Assembly (NCBI GenBank): GCA_023213395.1
Contig: CM041465.1
Location: forward strand, 19,344,001-19,408,000
Length of the DNA: 64,000 nucleotides
Reading direction: 5' to 3'
From: Cycas panzhihuaensis
Taxonomy: Eukaryota > Cycadophyta
Positions within the stretch are counted from its first letter, which is position 1; each line of letters begins with the position of its first letter. A program made the position numbers and the translations under genes. The notes beneath the pieces were generated by a model. That model saw only the letters and a list, made by a program, of their open reading frames with translations, was not told the DNA's origin and made no database searches. Positions 33,401 through 45,606 of this stretch are shown here, piece by piece.

Positions 33401-34479
33401 TATTAGCAAAAATTATTAGAAATTAAAAAAAAAAATCAACCACAAAATATAAGGCTAAAAGAAAGTTATTACAATCAAACAATGTAGTTTATACTAATAA
33501 CAATCATAATTAAATTATTCAAATCCTTATTCACAAACTCCTTCTTATCTAAAATTTTAGCTTTGAAGACTAAAAGTCTTAATCATTAAGGGAAAAGAAA
33601 ATAGTAAAAAAAAAAACAAAAAGACTACCCATAGGCTTATACCTCTACAAGGTCACTTCTATATACCATAGGGTTACTTTTATATAGATTAGTTTTTATA
33701 AATGAAACTTGCACCAAAGTCCTAAGTAGAAAAAGAGTCCATGACTTGAATTTTATCATTATCATTTATACATCTTATTTTAATAATCACATCATGTTAA
33801 TCATTTTCTAGTAGGTTAGTTTCAATCTAAAATTTTGGGGGAAAATGACATACAGGTACTTGGTAGCCCTCACAACCTAATTTTTACACTTAAACCTCAC
33901 CTACATCATTTTGAAAAGATTTTCATACTTGTCTTAGTACACCTCCCTCTTATACCTATAAAAATCTTGTCGAAATAATATAGGTGAGTTTTAAGTGTAA
34001 AAATTAGGCTATGGGGCCTATAAGGTACCGGTGTGTCATTTTCCTATAAAAATTTAGGTTGAAACTAATTTAGTGGAAAATGATCAACATGATGTAATCA
34101 TTAAAATAAGATGTAGAAATGATGATGGTAAAATTTGATCCATGGACTCCTTTTTCTTACTTAGAACTTTGGTGTAGGTTTCATCTACAAAAATTAATTT
34201 ATACAAAAGTAACCTATGGTGTATAGAAGTAACCTTACAGATGTATAAGCCTATGGGTAGGGTTTTTTTTCTTTTCAAGACTATTTTTCCCCCCTTAGTG
34301 ATTAAGACTTTTAGACTTCATTGTTAAAGATTTAGATAAGGAGTCTGTAAGTAGAGGTTTGAAGAAGTTTACTATGATTGATATTACTATAAACTACAGT
34401 GTCTTATTATAATAACTTTCTTTCAACCTTATATTTTATGGTTAATTATTATTCTTTTCTCCAATAATTTTTACTAATA
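33401..34479. mobile_element. 1.08 kb foldback (hairpin) element, MITE-like
   Basis: The left arm (33401-about 33927) and right arm (about 33957-34479) are inverted complements for over 500 bp each, with a loop of about 30 bp centred near 33940. The tips read TATTAGCAAAAATTATTAG and, inverted, GTATTAGTAAAAATTATTGG. By eye identity is about 80-90%, with small indels. No transposase frame is present. A MITE or foldback transposon is the likely origin; a late tandem inversion is the alternative. I could not find a clear target duplication. The transcript would form a long double-stranded RNA. Confidence 0.8.
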
Positions 34480-35190
34480 CAAACCAATATTTAAGTAATT
34501 GACTTTCTAGGAAGATTTTCAATATAGGCCTTTCTTAGCCTTTAGGCTCTCCAACAAACTTCTCAATTGTAAATGCTTGACCTAATATCTAGGTACTAGA
34601 TATAAGGGATTACCATATCTATATCTATGCTACTCATACTTAAGTTATTTAGGGAGGGTGGATTCCTAGCACCAACTTCTAACAGTGCATGACTAATATG
34701 TAGATAATCAATTGGTTTCATATTCCAGGTTAGAGAAATAGAATCCTATAAGAGATAGCTTATATACCAGAGGGTGTGTGGAGGCTCACTTCTATATGCA
34801 AACACTATTTAGAGCCTAAGTATTAGAAAAATATGCCTCATTTCATGTGTTAGCATATACTTGAGCATGCATATCCAAAAGTGACAACTTCCTATTGATG
34901 TTTTAAAACCCCCAAAATAGGATTTCTACTTATACCTCTACGAGAATTTGGAGAAAGTGGGAAATAGAAGGGTTATAAATAGATTTACTATCCTTAGCTG
35001 ATATTAGTAGATGATGGTAGAATATTAGAGAGAGAGTATACAAACATAAAAATTAGTAAGAAAGTAGAAATTAACCAAAGAGAAGGAAGGTTTATAATAT
35101 TTCATCATGGGAAAAAAATCCCAATTTTCTCTACTATGTTTTCATAATCATGCCTTATTACTTCAAATGGACCAATGTGTTAAGTTATAA
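34480..35190. other. H-minus leader, no recognisable gene
   Basis: AT-rich, with no supported frame on either strand. It lies between the primer site (35212) and the gag ATG (33194) of H-minus, so it is probably leader. The foldback sits in the same leader. Confidence 0.4.
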
Positions 35191-35194
35191 TACC

Positions 35195-35212
35195 ACTTAA
35201 GATGGTTTTGAC
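35195..35212 (-). other. H-minus primer-binding site
   Basis: On the minus strand, AAGTGGTATTATAACTTAAC carries the TGGTATCAGAGC-type site in decayed form. The flanking text matches the forward copy at 55525-55600 in inverse orientation. Confidence 0.55.
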
Positions 35213-35363
35213 CTAGTATATTCCATAAATAAGTAGAATCAATAAGCTCAAAAGATATAATGTGACAATAAATAGACTCTATTTATTAGCAATAAGAACA
35301 TAATTATAGAAAAGAACACTTGCAACAACAGTAAATGATCACCAAAATATGTATCATAGTACA
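35213..35363 (-). repeat. H-minus LTR (about 150 bp)
   Basis: The reverse complement aligns with 55359-55528: TGTACTATGATAC start, shared TTTTCTATAAT, TTTTGAGCTTAT and ACCATCTTAAG end. Short LTRs with a Met primer site fit a small gypsy element. Confidence 0.6.
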
Positions 35364-35391
35364 CTATTATATATGATATCGATATATAATA

Positions 35392-35609
35392 TGTTAGAAG
35401 TAATATTTTATCTAGGATATTCCTAGCATATTTTGTAAAGATTAAAGTGTATTTAAAACACATTACGAGGGTCATGCATCACTTCTCCTTTATCTCTCAA
35501 AATGACAAGTGACAAGATCACATTGAGTGGTTGCCATTTGTCTTATACAAGATGTAATATATTTATAGATTCATTTTTTATTAATGAAACATTAAGAGTT
35601 CTTTCTATA
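35392..35609 (+). repeat. Element B 5' LTR
   Basis: 218 bp, TGTTAGAAGTAAT...TCTATA; its final CA has decayed to TA. It contains a short TTAATGAAACATTAAGAG end shared with the right copy. Confidence 0.92.
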
Positions 35610-35626
35610 TGGTATCAAAGTAGGCT
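35610..35626 (+). other. Element B primer-binding site
   Basis: TGGTATCAAAGTAGGC directly abuts the 5' LTR, complementary in type to initiator Met tRNA. Confidence 0.85.
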
Positions 35627-36352
35627 ATGACAGTCTAGTCAAGAATTAATTTTTTGTCTAAATTTGGATGAGTTCATTAGGGTTTTGAGAAAATTTGATG
35701 AAAGGAAGTTTGGAGAATCAAATTATTAAAGGAGAATAATTAAACTGAAGCATAAGTCATCCCAGAAGATTAATTTCATCAAAGTACTAATGTACAAACT
35801 TTGTATAGATGTTGTATAGACCTTATACAAATGAAAAAAATCAAAGTTCTTAGATTTCTCATAAATTTCACCGATAGGCTTCCCACTATATGGACATTAC
35901 TTCTCTACAAAGATATGAAGTGGTTTGAAGATGTTTTGAGAAGGTTTTAATATATTTTTAGAGGTGTGAGTTTAGGAAGAGATGTGCTCATTTCTTTTGT
36001 ACAACTCAATTAATCTAGGTAATACCTATATCAATATGATCCTCTCTTCAATACAAATTTTCTTAGACTAATTTCAAAGGCAAGTTTGAAGTTTTTTTTT
36101 TTTGTTTAAAGTAATTTTCACTTTTAGACCTAACCACCAGTCTAAACTTTGACCTCAGTTTCTGAATAAACTAGATATCATCTAAGAAAAATAATTATAC
36201 ATCTGAACTCCTTTCATCAAATACTTTGATTTGGAACCCCCTTTTATAAAATTTATATGCCTACAAAATTTATACTTTTTTATAAACTGTACAACCATAT
36301 AGACTTACAACTAAAATTTTTAAGTATTTTTTTGTGTGTTTATCATTCAATC
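35627..36352 (+). other. Element B leader
   Basis: About 0.73 kb of AT-rich untranslated sequence between primer site and gag ATG. No feature recognised. Confidence 0.55.
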
Positions 36353-36840
36353 ATGGCCTCTTCTATTGTAGCATTACCTAAAGCCAATAAATTGACTAAA
36401 ATGAACTTTAGTATTTGGAAAATAAATATTGAGGGTCTCTTAAGAGTAAATCATACTCAGAAAATCACCACTGGTGATGAAATATAACCCATAGACATAG
36501 TCAATCGACTAAATTGGGAAGAAAGAAATAACATTATTGTATCTATTCTCAAACTTTCAATCTCAGATTCTCTAATAACCTATGTAGATGGTGTTGAAAG
36601 TGCCCATAAATTTTAGAAAATGATGTCCTCCATGTTCAGTCAAAAAAATAAAGCTAAAATTATGGCTCTCAGAGAGGAACTATATAAGCTTAAAATGAGA
36701 GAGGGTCAAACAATCTCTAAATTTATAGCTAAATTAACCAATATCAAAAATACCCTCCTCATAGTAAAAGAAAAAATAACTGATATTGAATTGATACATC
36801 TCATACTTAACAAGTTGCCAAAATCATTTCCAACATGGTT
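36353..36840 (+). pseudogene. Element B gag, N-terminal part
   Basis: From ATG 36353: MASSIVALPKANKLTKMNFS and WKINIEGLLR, the copia Gag start (DUF4219-like). Next come FSQKNKAKIMALREELYKLK (36637-36696) and ISKFIAKLTNIKNTLL, then LILNKLPKSFPTW (about 36808-36846), the end of the UBN2 domain. Two in-frame stops (TAA near 36485, TAG near 36615). The frame ends abruptly at about 36845, where a second, earlier part of a different Gag starts. The zinc knuckle and protease of B are absent. Confidence 0.75.
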
Positions 36841-36844
36841 AATA

Positions 36845-37780
36845 TTGTGGCCTAGAGGATCACATATTTCCTAGGGTAATTAAGGTGACCAAATCTAAGG
36901 AAGCTTGGGATACCTTACAACTGATTTATGAAGGGGTAGCTTCATCCAAGCTATAAACCTTGAGGAGAAAGTTTGAAAACTTAAGAATAATTCTTAATGA
37001 CTTAGTTATAGAATTCATGACCGAGGTTCAAGACATTATTAATTAGATGAGATCCCTTGGAGAAACATTAACTAAACAAAAGGTTATTACGAGAATTTGA
37101 AGATGTATTGGTGAGGTAAAAAGATTTGAAATGGTGGCAACTAGTGTAGAGTTGTCAAAGGATTTGAGTACCCTAAAACCTGAATAACTACATGCCATGT
37201 TAATGGTAGTTGAGGAGAAGAAGAAAATAATTTAATCCCTAAAGTATGCCTTTACAATTAAAGCGAGGATACAATTAAACTCACAAGATGAAACCTCCAA
37301 ATCTATGGATTAATCCCTAAAGGGGAAAGAAATACACCCTAGATAAGAAATACATCAAGAAAAGTAAGCAAGATATCAAGCTCCATATTAAAGAAATCAA
37401 TGAGCAAACCAAAGGAATCCTAGCCATAACAAATATCAAAGTTAATAAAGGCACCATGAGGTAAATCAATGTTGTTATAATTATCAAAGCCACATGAACT
37501 CTCAAAGGACCAACTTCAGCTATCCCAACCATAGACAAAGGGATAACCAAGATCTATATTTGGAAAGAGAAAGGCCATCCAATATTGATACAACCAATCC
37601 TCATAATAGGAGTCTTAGTTATGGGAGAAGGGATTTAATTCACCACTTATTTTGCAATAGAGTTTATCATGCATAAGATAAATATTTTACCAAGAATGGT
37701 CCACCCACTAGGGAAAGTGCCAACATAATTGTTGAAATAAGGAAAAACGATAAACTATTCTTATCTAGTTTTATTGCTTA
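36845..37780 (+). pseudogene. Element A gag remnant
   Basis: Reads LEDHIFPRVIKVTKSKEAWD, then TLRRKFENLRI, LGETLTKQKVI, MVATSVELSKDLSTL and a Lys-rich stretch, the middle and C-terminal parts of a copia Gag. It is similar to element D (ALEDHIFLRV). A zinc-knuckle-like region follows near 37465-37510 (C-Y-N-Y-Q-S-H-M, degraded). Gln and Trp codons are frequently TAA, TAG or TGA. Confidence 0.7.
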
Positions 37781-40700
37781 TAAGGAAGAAGACAACTGTT
37801 GGTATATTGATTCTAGTTATTCCACCTATATGACCCATAAATAAGATATATTTCAAACCATAGATAGAACTAAAAAAATGTCTATTATGTTTAGAGATGA
37901 CACCTCTCCCAAATCTATTGGAAGAGGTAATGTTGTCCTAAAGATAGAAGCAGGTGAATATCAATATCTTGATGATGTACTCTATGTTCCAGCCTTGAAA
38001 AAGAATCTTTTATTAGTAGGATAGATGATGGGTCAAGATTACAAAGTTATATTTAATAATGGTAAATGTACCATTAAGGATAAAAGAAAGAATAAGATGG
38101 TAGTTGCTAAAGGTAAAATAACCAAAGATAGACTCTTCAAGCTAGTTCTCACCCCTTTAGAGAACTACGCTTTGAGAGCTATAGTCAAACTTAATAGTGA
38201 TATATAATATAAGAGATTTGATCACTTAAATTATAACAGTTTGACACTCATGAAGAAAATGGATATGGTTGATGGATTACCTCAAATTGAAGTGGACAAA
38301 AATATTTATGAAGGGTGTCTCCTAGGAAAACAACATAAAGAAAGTTTTTTAGATGGTAGCTACAAAGCAAAAGGACCACTCCATCTAGTCTATACAGATC
38401 TTTATTGTCCCATGGATGTTTTTTCACTAGTAGGTGCTAAATATTTCCTTATATTCATTAATGACTATACAAGAAAAACTTAGGTCTACTTCTTAAAGTT
38501 CAAGTTAGATATATTCCAATATTTTATTGACTTTAAAACCTTTGTGGAGAGGCAAAGTGGACATAAAATACTCTCCCTAAGATCAGATAATGGGGGAGAG
38601 TTTAACTCAAATGAGTTTAAGGCCTATTATACATATCATAGCATTAGAAGATAACTCACAAATCCTTAAACCCCTCAACAAAATGGGGTCACTAAAAGAA
38701 AGAATCACATCATAGTTGAAATATCTAGGTGCATGTTGAAAGATAAAGAGTTGGGACATGAATTCTAGGTAGAGGCTATCTACACTACTATTTATCTACT
38801 TAATAGGTATACCACCAAGGCACTTAGGTAGATGACACCTAAAGAAGCATGCACTAGATATAAACCTAATATCTACTATTTAAGAGTTTTTGGTTGCCTA
38901 GCTTATATCTATATCCCTAAACAAAATAGGACTAAGCCATATGATAAAAGCATCAAATGTATATTTATTATCTATAATGATACTTCTAAATCCTATAAAT
39001 TTTATAATCCCAAAGCATGAAAAGTCATGGTAATCATGGATGTTATATTCCATGAAAATGATTATTATCACATTGATTATGATTAAGATAAAGGAAAAGG
39101 TGTTATGATAAATCTTGATTCAACCACTAAGACTACATATGTGCCACCTAGGTAGGACTCAAGACAAACTATTAATGTACTAAGCAGGGAGGGGACCTCC
39201 TCTCAACCTCCACCACAAAGATTTCCTAGATGGGTTGAAAGGAACCATAGCATGAAAAACATTTTAGATAATAACTATAATAGAAGATCCACTCATTCTT
39301 ATAGGGTGAAATTTGCCCTTATGAGTCAAGTCATGAAGACTCATGAGCCTCATACCTTTGAGGAGGCTAACATACATGATGACTGGAGAAAATCCATGAA
39401 AGAGGAATATAATTCCATAGTGAAAAATGATACATGGGAACTCATTGACCTTCCTTCTAACAAAAAGGTTATTGGTACTAAATGGGTCTATAAGACCAAA
39501 TTTAGATCTAATAGATCAATTGATAAACATAAGGCCAAACTCATAGCTAAAGGATATGCCTAAATAGAAGGCATAGACTATAGTGAGACCTTTATTCCTA
39601 TTGCATATATGGAGATAATCCATATCATGTTGAGTTTGGTTGCCTAAAAGAGATAAGACATTCATCAAATGGATGTTAAAAATGCATTTATTAATAAGTA
39701 TATTAAAGAAGATATCTATATCCATTAGCCAAAAGGTTTTGAAGTCAAGGGGGAAGAAGACAAAGCATACAAACTAAAAAAGGTACTTTATGGACTAAAA
39801 TAAGCACCTAGGGCATGGTACTCCCAGATCGGTAAATATTTCAGAGACCAAGGATTCAAAAGAACCTAATCAGATCCAAATATATATATCAAGATTAAAT
39901 GAGTTTCCATCTTGATAGTAGAACTTTATATAGATGACCTTGTCTATATAGGAAATGATTCCTATCTTTCACAGAAATTTAAGGATGATATGTGTAAAGA
40001 GTTTAGAATGATAGATTTGGGCTTGATGCATTACTTCTTAGGATTGGAAGTATGGAAAGATGATGATAGTATTTTCATTTCCCAAAGAAAGTATACTTTG
40101 GACTTACTCCAAAAGTTTAAGATGAATGATTGTAAAGCCTTAGAAACACCTGCTAAAATTGGCATTAAATTATCTAAATATGATGATTCTACACTAGTGG
40201 ATCCCACTCTTTATAGATAATTGATTGGTAGCTTGATCTATTTAACATTAACATAACCTGATATTATGCATGTAGTCAGTGTAGTTTCAAGATTCATGCA
40301 AGATCCCAAGTCCACTCATTAGTAAGTAGCTAAGAGGATCTTATGATACTTAAGGTATATAATAGAATATAGGTTACACTATTAATCTTCAGTAAAATTT
40401 AGGTTGATGGGATATATAGACTTTGATTGGGTAGGAGACATTGATGATAAGAAATCTAATTTAGGGTATGCATTCAATTTAGGTTTAACAACCATTGCAT
40501 GAAGCACAAAGAAATAGAATATGGTTTCCCTATCTACAATATAAGTGGAGTACAGAGTAATAGGTTCAGGGGCATGCAAGATAGTATGGTTATAATGACT
40601 GCTCTAAGATCTTTAGATGGAACATAAATGCCCAACCAAGATTTAGTGTGATAATCAAAGCACCATTCAAATGACTTGCAATCTGGTTTTCCATGGTAGA

Positions 40701-40876
40701 ACCAAGCATATTAAAACTTAACATCACTTCATTTGGGAATTAGACCAAGTAGGTGAAATCGATTTAGTATATTACAACATAGAAGACCAAATGGTAGATA
40801 TCTTCATAAATCCATTAGGAAAAATCAAGTTCCATAAATTCAGAGATAAACTTGGTATTATACATAATGGATATTA
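37781..40876 (+). pseudogene. Element A pol: protease, integrase, RT, RNase H
   Basis: Protease: CWYIDSSYSTYMTH near 37800 (D-S-G is now D-S-S). Pre-integrase: DDVLYVPALKKNLLLVG near 37970-38020. Integrase core: LVYTDLYCPMDV (38390), SDNGGEFNSNEF (38585) and QQNGVTKRKN (38676-38705), where the expected Glu is Lys (38694-38696). RT: TKWVYKTKFRSNRSIDKHKA (39480-39540), LYGLK-APRAWY (39790) and catalytic LYIDDLVY at 39924-39945, intact. RNase H: F-D-W-V-G-D (40420) through CDNQSTIQM (40645) and TKHIKT (40700). One long frame is kept with about 20 stops and few shifts. Confidence 0.85.
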
Positions 40877-40877
40877 T

Positions 40878-40886
40878 GGGGGAGAA
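40878..40886 (+). other. Element A polypurine tract
   Basis: GGGGGAGAA directly before the TGTTAGG of the LTR. Confidence 0.85.
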
Positions 40887-41207
40887 TGTTAGGAATAATT
40901 TCCATTATTCAAACATTATGCAAAGGTGCCTTAGGAAGCAATGAGCCATCACTAGCTGACCTTGAGCCACCTCAAGCTACCCTAGAGCCAACGATGTAAG
41001 TTTTATATTCTAATTTATTAATTTTTAATTATTTACTAATGTTGGGTTAAGGTAGATTCCTGCCTCACTAAAATTTATTTATATCATGGGTGTGCCACCC
41101 TGGTATTTTTTAACACTACCTTTGTTCTTATCAAAATTTGATTACGAGCTTCAAAGATGGATTAATATCAGTATTATGATCTACTCTATCCTCTATTAAC
41201 ATCTTCA
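40887..41207 (+). repeat. Element A 3' LTR
   Basis: TGTTAGGAATAAT...AACATCTTCA, about 321 bp. It aligns with the inverted LTR of C. Past 41207 the sequence is C interior, not a primer site. Confidence 0.85.
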
Positions 41208-42114
41208 ATTCCTAATACAAAAAGAACATTCCCTATTCATTGAAAATTTTAATCAATTTTAATGTCTATCTAACTAATCCTTTTTATGTGAAGGGAAAAA
41301 TTATCTCCTAATTCCACAGACTTATTAAGATCATATGGTTTCAGAATTTTAAACCATTCTTTGACTCTAGTTATATGGTGGAAATCTCCTAAGTCAACAT
41401 ACCAATTTTCAATAGCACTAGAATTTGCAATGAGCATTCCTATGAAAGCAATTTTAGCTTCATCCTCCATTGAATTTTTTTCTTTATTGTAGTTGCTTGA
41501 TATCTATTTTCCTTTCTAAATCTCTGCTCACCTTTTGTAGCACTAATATGGGTAGTGTCTAGATTGTCTACAGTGATAACAGACATCAAAATCCCTATTG
41601 TTACTTGAAAAATGACCAAATTTGTCATAGTTGAAGTAAACCCTAACATTACATAGAGGAGTTACTCTTCCTTGTCTTCTTCCTTCAATCCAATGACCTC
41701 TATTACTGGTTGGTGTTATGCCTCACATTCTTGGATTATATTGACCTCATCCTCAACCTCTTAAGTGTATTTTGGTGATAAGCGCTTCTTCAATCTTGGC
41801 ATCTTCTTCATACCTCTAGTTCCTTTGTTCTTGGCTAAGCATATGACCTGTAAGAGCATCAAAGGTCATGGTAGTTGTTTGTCCTCCACCTATTAACATA
41901 AGATCAATACAAAGGTATCATTATCTTTCTTTATATTTTCTTTAAATGTTAACTTCTCTAGATCAGTTACAATTTATCCTAGTTCTATGTATCCTATCCT
42001 CATGATATCTCATATGTCTTCAGTGATGAAGATGGGTCTCATCTTCCTACTCTAATTCAAGAAGTTAGATCCATCAAATTTTGGAATAATCATGTTACCA
42101 AAATTAGTTGCCAT
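41208..42114 (-). pseudogene. Element C gag and protease start
   Basis: From ATG 42114 (minus): MATNFGNMIIPKFDGSNF and an N-terminal Gag stretch to about 41940, then an internal deletion. It continues with FDALTGHMLSQEQR, IEEALITKIHLRG and two zinc-knuckle-like motifs, one damaged (FNYDKFGHF) and one intact: CYHCRQSRHYPYYC, a CX2CX4HX4C near 41580-41540. The protease starts at about 41410 with ENWYVDLGDFHHIT (D-S-G now D-L-G) and VELGDNFSLH. Stops interrupt it. Confidence 0.72.
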
Positions 42115-42862
42115 TGTATCTCAAATAAAGTCTTGATAAATGTCCTTTTAATAAAATGTCTTCAAACTTATACTTGTTCCAAATAAAGTTTGATAAGTTT
42201 CCTAATCCCTAAAAGGGTTTCTAAGATTTAAGTTTATGGGTCTCTAAGGGAATCCTTCAATTACTATCTTATCTAGTGGTACTCTCCTATAAGTGGAAAA
42301 TCAAGGAACTAATATATTAATATGAAAGCTCTTGACCCAATATACCTTACTATGCAAGCTGTAAAGAAGGTGCTAGATCCCCCATGACTTATTTGTCCAC
42401 TTACCCTAGTCTTATACCTAGTGACTGATCTAGAAGTGATGGCTTTACCAAGTAAGGCACTTACCCTTTCCAGGTCTAGCCTTAGTCTCCAAACTTTATA
42501 ATCAAAAAGGTTTCACACCTCATCTTGCCACCTAATACATTGAATAGCCAATGATATTCCTCATCTAATATGAGTAGGCCAAGGGCATATGTGTGGTGGT
42601 AACTTTAGGGATCCTAAGTATTTCCCTTACAAGGCTAGAAATAAAGGGGGTTATTTCAAGTAATTATCTTTTTAATGTGAGATATATAAATGTTAATGTG
42701 GTCTTTCTTAATAATAAATGATTCCTTTTAAATCAAGAAATTAAAAATTAACTTAACAATAAGAAAGATGTATCCTTTTAAATTAATAACAGTAAATGCT
42801 CCTTATGAAAAAGAATATATAGATGAAGTAAATAAGTTTTCTTTTGAAGTAAACTATATACA

Positions 42863-42880
42863 CCCCCCCTCCCCCCCCCC
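42863..42880. repeat. C-rich tract
   Basis: Seven C, one T, ten C in a row on the + strand. Prone to length error. Confidence 0.9.
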
Positions 42881-43065
42881 TTTTTAAATCTTTGATTGAT
42901 CAATGAGGAGCTAGAGGAGAACCAAAAATAAATCTACAATTTGTTTCACTATTCAAATTCCTTTTTAATCAAAATAACTAAGCAATTCCAAAAAAAGTAA
43001 TGCAAAACAAATGTCCTTTTGGAATGAAACTAATATTTAATCAATGATCCTTTCAAAAGGTAATA

Positions 43066-43091
43066 TGTGTGTGTGTGTGTGTGTGTGTGTG
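43066..43091. repeat. (TG)n microsatellite
   Basis: About 13 TG units. Confidence 0.95.
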
Positions 43092-45244
43092 AATCTTAAA
43101 GAAATAAAAGCCTAACAATGAGTTTATAGTTATGTACTATAATACACCTTTGAGCTTTCAAATGTAATGTCCTTAAATCAACTTAAATATGCTTTATTAG
43201 TAAGTCAAAATAACTTGAAATATATATAAAATTTTAAATAAATATCCCTTTAATCAATGAGAATATAACTTGGTAATGAAAAATGCACTTTGCAAAAGAA
43301 CTTCTACAAGGATCCAAAATAAGCTTAAAGAGGAATGATGTGCTTTTCCTCGAATGGTCTAGATGTAACTTGAAAATCTTTAAAGAGGTTAGAAAAAATT
43401 GAATAAGCAAAAAATATGCCTTAAAAGAGCTTTAGAATAAACTCTATAAGCTAGAATATAAGATGATAGCTTTATAATAGAGTTAGAAGGGATTTGAATG
43501 CACCAGTTTGATACTTTTATTCTCAAAGATGCTCCTTCTCTTTAGGAGGCTGAAATAGAGCTAAATGGATGTAGAATTGAGTTATGAACCTCTAAAAACA
43601 AAAAACTATCAACACTTGATTAGTAGCTCAATAATAAGTAAATATGCTAAATTGATATAAAAAAATTCTTAAAATATTTAAAAAATAGGTCAACTTAAGA
43701 CTAGATAAAATCCTTGAATTTATCAGCTTCAAAAACTTGTAAAATTATATCAGATCTTAATAAAACCTATTATAATGCATAGAGAATCAAAAAATAATTT
43801 CAACAGATCTAGCCATTTGAAAAACAGACTCTAGGATCAAAAGTTATAAAGAAAATTATACAGTGACCCATTTATGGAAAATAAATTAAAGGAGGGGGGA
43901 TTAAGCCCCTTTGACAGGCTAGCCCTTGGTCACCTAAGAATCAATATGACCACTTGAAGGGGGCTTTAGACCTTAAAACTTATGAAATAGGATTAAATTC
44001 ATTAAAAACCAAAATTATAAAAAATGATTAATTTAAATTTATAATTTTTACCCCCTTATATGATTAAAACACAATCATATGGGGTTGTGATATGACTAAA
44101 GACTAATGTAAAAGGGCCTAACCTCAAATTACATACAAATTTTAAAAAAATAATCAAATTTAATTTAATTTCTTTGAAACTTTTAGAAAAAAAGTAATTT
44201 TTACCAAGAATTAAATGCCCTTTAATAAGCAACTTATGTAGATAATAAAATCATAAAAAATGTGATAAAAAACATGATTAAAGTGATCGAATCTTGATCA
44301 TTGAGGGGTGCCAGAGTAGATCATAAGAAGATATATAAAAAATATATTTTTATTTTTAAAAAATATTAAATAAATACAAGGAAAATTTGTGTTGTTATGG
44401 TGGAAAATAGAGAGCCAAGATTGACATAAAAACTTGATAAATTGATTACAAATTGATTAAAAACTTGGATTTATTCAATCATAGATGGGGGTTACTCGAT
44501 CTACTAGTAAGATATATCAAAAATATATTAAAATATATAGAGAAAATAAAGTAGAAAATGGAAAATAGAGAACTATATTTAAACATAGAGATCAAAATAG
44601 ATGATCTAATCAATAAAAAAGGGAGCCACAAAATCTACTGAAATTGATTTATGTAGGGTGCAAGGGCTAGGCACCTTCATTCTAAAAAATAATTGAGAAA
44701 AAAATAATAAAAATACATAAGAATTGAGAAAATATGAGTGGTCATAAAGATTTTAATATACATATGAGGAGACAAAGCTTCCAATAGGGATATCTTGACA
44801 AAGAATTGATGAAATCTCAAACCATCTTCATTGTTAAAGAGAAGACTCCACCAGGATCATTTCAAGCAGCATATATAATGGTTTTAATTGATCGTGGATG
44901 ACCAACAGATCATTCAAGATAAGGTAAGCTATCTCAACCTAAAAACTTTTAAAGATGATGAAAAAATAATAAAAATATAAAAAAACTTAACAGAAATGCT
45001 CTCAATCATGATAGAATAGATAGGGCTAAGAATCCTACAAGAAATAAACTTAGTTTAAAGATCGTGGGAGCTGTAGAAAGTCATACAAGAATGGGGGGCA
45101 TGTGCAAGCTTTATACAAAGTCATATACTAAAAAAAAATTAATAAAATTAAATCAAAACTATATAAGAACCTTTATATTATCAAATAGTATCGATTGCTT
45201 CACATAGATGAGCTTTTATAGTGCAAACTTTCCTCATGGTCCCT

Positions 45245-45264
45245 ACTGTGACTCTGATACTAAA
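45245..45264 (-). other. Element C primer-binding site
   Basis: The minus strand reads TTTAGTATCAGAGTCACAG just inside the LTR, matching the TGGTATCAGAGC type. Confidence 0.75.
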
Positions 45265-45606
45265 TGAAGATATTAATAGAGGACAAAGTAGATCATAATA
45301 CAAATATTAATCCATCTTTGAAGCTTGCAATCAAATTTCCATAGGGACAAAGGCAGTGTTAAAAAACACCAAGGTGGTACACCCATGATATAAATAGATT
45401 TTTGGGAGGGGAGAGTTTGCCTCAACCCTATGTTAGTAAATAATTAAAAAATAATAAATTTAAATACAAAACTTTCCTCATCAGCTAGAGGGTGGCTTGA
45501 GGTGGCTCAAGGTCAGATTGATATGGCTCAAGGTCAGTTGGTGGTGGCATGTTACTTCCTAAGGTGCCTTTGTATAATGTTTGAATAAAGGACATTATTC
45601 CTAACA
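45265..45606 (-). repeat. Element C 5' LTR
   Basis: 342 bp, TGTTAGGAATAATG...AATATCTTCA on the minus strand. It is the same family as 40887-41207 (shared CATGGGTGT, AAGATGGATTAATAT and TTTTTTAACACT words). Confidence 0.85.

Larger units (their letters stand above)
36845..41207 (+). mobile_element. Element A: 5'-truncated copia element with 3' LTR
   Basis: Begins inside a Gag domain, continues through protease, integrase, RT and RNase H, and ends with a polypurine tract and a 321 bp LTR. It has no 5' LTR, primer site or Gag N-terminus. Its LTR is the same family as the minus-strand LTR of C (45265-45606), so A and C may be two inverted parts of one element. Confidence 0.8.
42115..45244 (-). 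other. Element C leader, unusually long
   Basis: About 3.1 kb between primer site and gag ATG, far longer than a typical copia leader. I see no coding likeness. It holds a C-run at 42863-42880 and a TG microsatellite at 43066-43091. An old unrecognised insertion is possible. Confidence 0.4.
41208..45606 (-). mobile_element. Element C: minus-strand copia 5' half
   Basis: Order on the minus strand: LTR 45606-45265, primer site, about 3.1 kb leader, gag from 42114, protease start, then an abrupt end at 41208 against the A LTR. RT, integrase and a 3' LTR are missing. The outer LTR end (TGTTAGG at 45606) abuts element B pol exactly at a codon boundary (45607), so this end looks like a genuine integration end. 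Confidence 0.78.
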
